Positions 5,551-6,482 of a DNA stretch of 6,482 nucleotides are shown in pieces. Source of the stretch: an uncultured Fidelibacterota bacterium (GTDB taxonomy: Bacteria > Marinisomatota > Marinisomatia > Marinisomatales > UBA1611); contig CAJWHU010000088.1 in assembly GCA_913041325.1 (NCBI GenBank), forward strand, positions 1 to 6,482, written 5' to 3'. Below the pieces are notes generated by a model that saw only the letters and a program-made list of their open reading frames with translations, had not been told where the DNA came from and ran no database searches. Within the stretch, counting starts at the first letter, position 1. Each line of letters opens with the position of its first letter. A program made the translations under genes and the position numbers.

Positions 5551-6482
5551 ATGAGCTCCAGTCCTCGCTTTGAAACCCGTGCCATACATGTAGGTAATGA
5601 TCCTGACAAGGAAACAGGAGCTGTCTCTCCTCCGATACACTTAGCATCAACATTTGAACAAAGGACTGTAGGTGAAAATCAAGGGTTTGATTATTCTAGG
5701 GCTGGTAATCCAACCAGAAAAAGATTGGAGGAAAATATTTCTAGTCTTGAAAATGGTAGGTTCGGGATAGCTTTCTCCAGTGGAATGGCTGCAACTACTG
5801 CCCTTTTCCAAACTCTAAACGTGGGTGATCATGTAATTATTGGTCACAATGTTTATGGGGGTACTTACAGGATGTCGGTGCAAGTATTATCAAGACATGG
5901 TATTGAATTTGAGTTTGTTGATACACGTGATCTAGCTCTTTTAAGTAAATCTATTAAACCGAACACACGATTAGTTTTTATAGAGACTCCAACGAACCCC
6001 CTATTGGAGTTATCCGACATAGAAGCAATTTCCCAGATATGCAAGTTGAAAGACGTATACCTCGCAGTTGATAATACCTTCATGAGCCCGTATGCACAAA
6101 ATCCCCTGAGCTTAGGCAGTGATATTGTAATGCATAGTGCCACAAAATTTATTGGAGGTCATAGCGATCTTTTAGCGGGAATACTTATAACCAATAATAC
6201 TGAATTAGCAGAACGATTGTATTTTATCCAAAAATCAGTTGGGGCAGTGCCCAGTCCATTTGACTGCTGGCTGATGCTAAGGAGTACAAAGACGATCGCC
6301 GTCAGGGTCCAAAAACAGTCAGACAATGCGTTCGAGATAGCGAAAAGATTGATCGATGAGATTCCAGATTGCCAACCAATATATCCGGGTTTAAAAACTC
6401 ATCCACAGCATGAGCTTGCTATGAAACAACAAAAGAGCCCAAGTGGTCAGCCCATATTTGGTTCCATATTATCACTACGATT
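5551..6482 (+). CDS. Cystathionine gamma-synthase / gamma-lyase family PLP enzyme (3' end outside window)
   Basis: Fold-type I PLP enzyme of Cys/Met metabolism: metB-type synthase (activated homoserine plus cysteine to cystathionine) or mccB/CGL-type lyase (cystathionine to cysteine, 2-oxobutyrate and ammonia). 310 codons are visible of a usual total near 380-390. FETRAIHVGNDPDKETGAV (7-25) and SPPIHLASTF (26-35) are typical N-terminal blocks. Y48 and R50 in YSRAGNPTR bind the PLP phosphate across the dimer, SSGMA (76-80) is the phosphate loop, Y102 stacks on the ring, D174 in AVDNTF pairs with the ring nitrogen, and K199 in HSATKFIGGHS carries PLP. VGAVPSPFDCWL (230-241) follows. At 244-248 RSTKT replaces the common RGLKT or RGTKT. 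The C-terminal residues that help separate synthase from lyase are not visible, so no symbol is assigned. ATG 5551 lies 1 nt after the secA stop; only AGG at 5542-5544 serves as a ribosome binding site, implying coupling to secA. Confidence 0.92.
   Translation, partial: MSSSPRFETRAIHVGNDPDKETGAVSPPIHLASTFEQRTVGENQGFDYSRAGNPTRKRLEENISSLENGRFGIAFSSGMAATTALFQTLNVGDHVIIGHNVYGGTYRMSVQVLSRHGIEFEFVDTRDLALLSKSIKPNTRLVFIETPTNPLLELSDIEAISQICKLKDVYLAVDNTFMSPYAQNPLSLGSDIVMHSATKFIGGHSDLLAGILITNNTELAERLYFIQKSVGAVPSPFDCWLMLRSTKTIAVRVQKQSDNAFEIAKRLIDEIPDCQPIYPGLKTHPQHELAMKQQKSPSGQPIFGSILSLR

Noticed and set aside
5281..5640. A 119-codon open frame on the - strand across the secA/PLP-enzyme junction
   Set aside because: It lies wholly opposite two well-supported genes, its translation resembles no family I know, and it has no convincing start context.
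5865..6143. A 92-codon - strand frame within the PLP enzyme
   Set aside because: It is antisense to the catalytic core around D174 and K199, with no recognisable product.
1..6482. Search for a novel defence, mobile or RNA-based system
   Set aside because: All but about 24 bases are coding sequence of five recognisable conserved genes; no repeats, integrase, transposase, structured intergenic region or unknown gene is present.

Overview
The window carries five protein-coding genes, all on the + strand and packed almost end to end: a branched-chain aminotransferase (5' end outside the window), a leucine dehydrogenase, the antitermination factor NusB, the full-length preprotein translocase ATPase SecA, and a cystathionine gamma-synthase/gamma-lyase family enzyme (3' end outside the window). 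The gaps are 20 nt, an 8-nt overlap, 3 nt and 1 nt. No stretch without a gene exceeds 20 nt, and I see no promoter, terminator, RNA gene, mobile element, CRISPR array or large repeat. The simplest reading is one long co-transcribed unit whose promoter and terminator both lie outside the window.

The organism is bacterial, with AT-rich DNA (by eye about 40% G+C; not counted). The best taxonomic clue is SecA: it has the long insertion after the LIDEARTPLIISG motif (about residues 265-430) that I associate with Bacteroidetes and their FCB-superphylum relatives, and a C-terminus without the usual zinc-binding cysteines. A leucine dehydrogenase and a plant-like class of branched-chain aminotransferase fit an FCB lineage. 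A marine group such as Neomarinimicrobiota (SAR406) is a guess that sequence searches would have to confirm.

Region by region: 1-959 encodes the aminotransferase that interconverts leucine, isoleucine and valine with their 2-oxo acids. 980-2083 encodes leucine dehydrogenase, which acts on the same pairs using NAD and free ammonia. 2076-2501 encodes NusB and 2505-5549 encodes SecA, both from GTG starts and in the same reading frame. 5551 to the end encodes a PLP enzyme of trans-sulfuration.

The three metabolic genes could form a theme: if the last enzyme is a gamma-lyase it releases 2-oxobutyrate, a precursor of isoleucine, while the first two handle branched-chain amino acids and 2-oxo acids. 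The two housekeeping genes sit in the middle with very tight junctions, so translation of nusB and secA probably depends on their upstream neighbours. I did not find evidence for a new biological system. The points most worth a second look are the altered SecA C-terminus and the tight embedding of nusB-secA in an amino-acid gene cluster.
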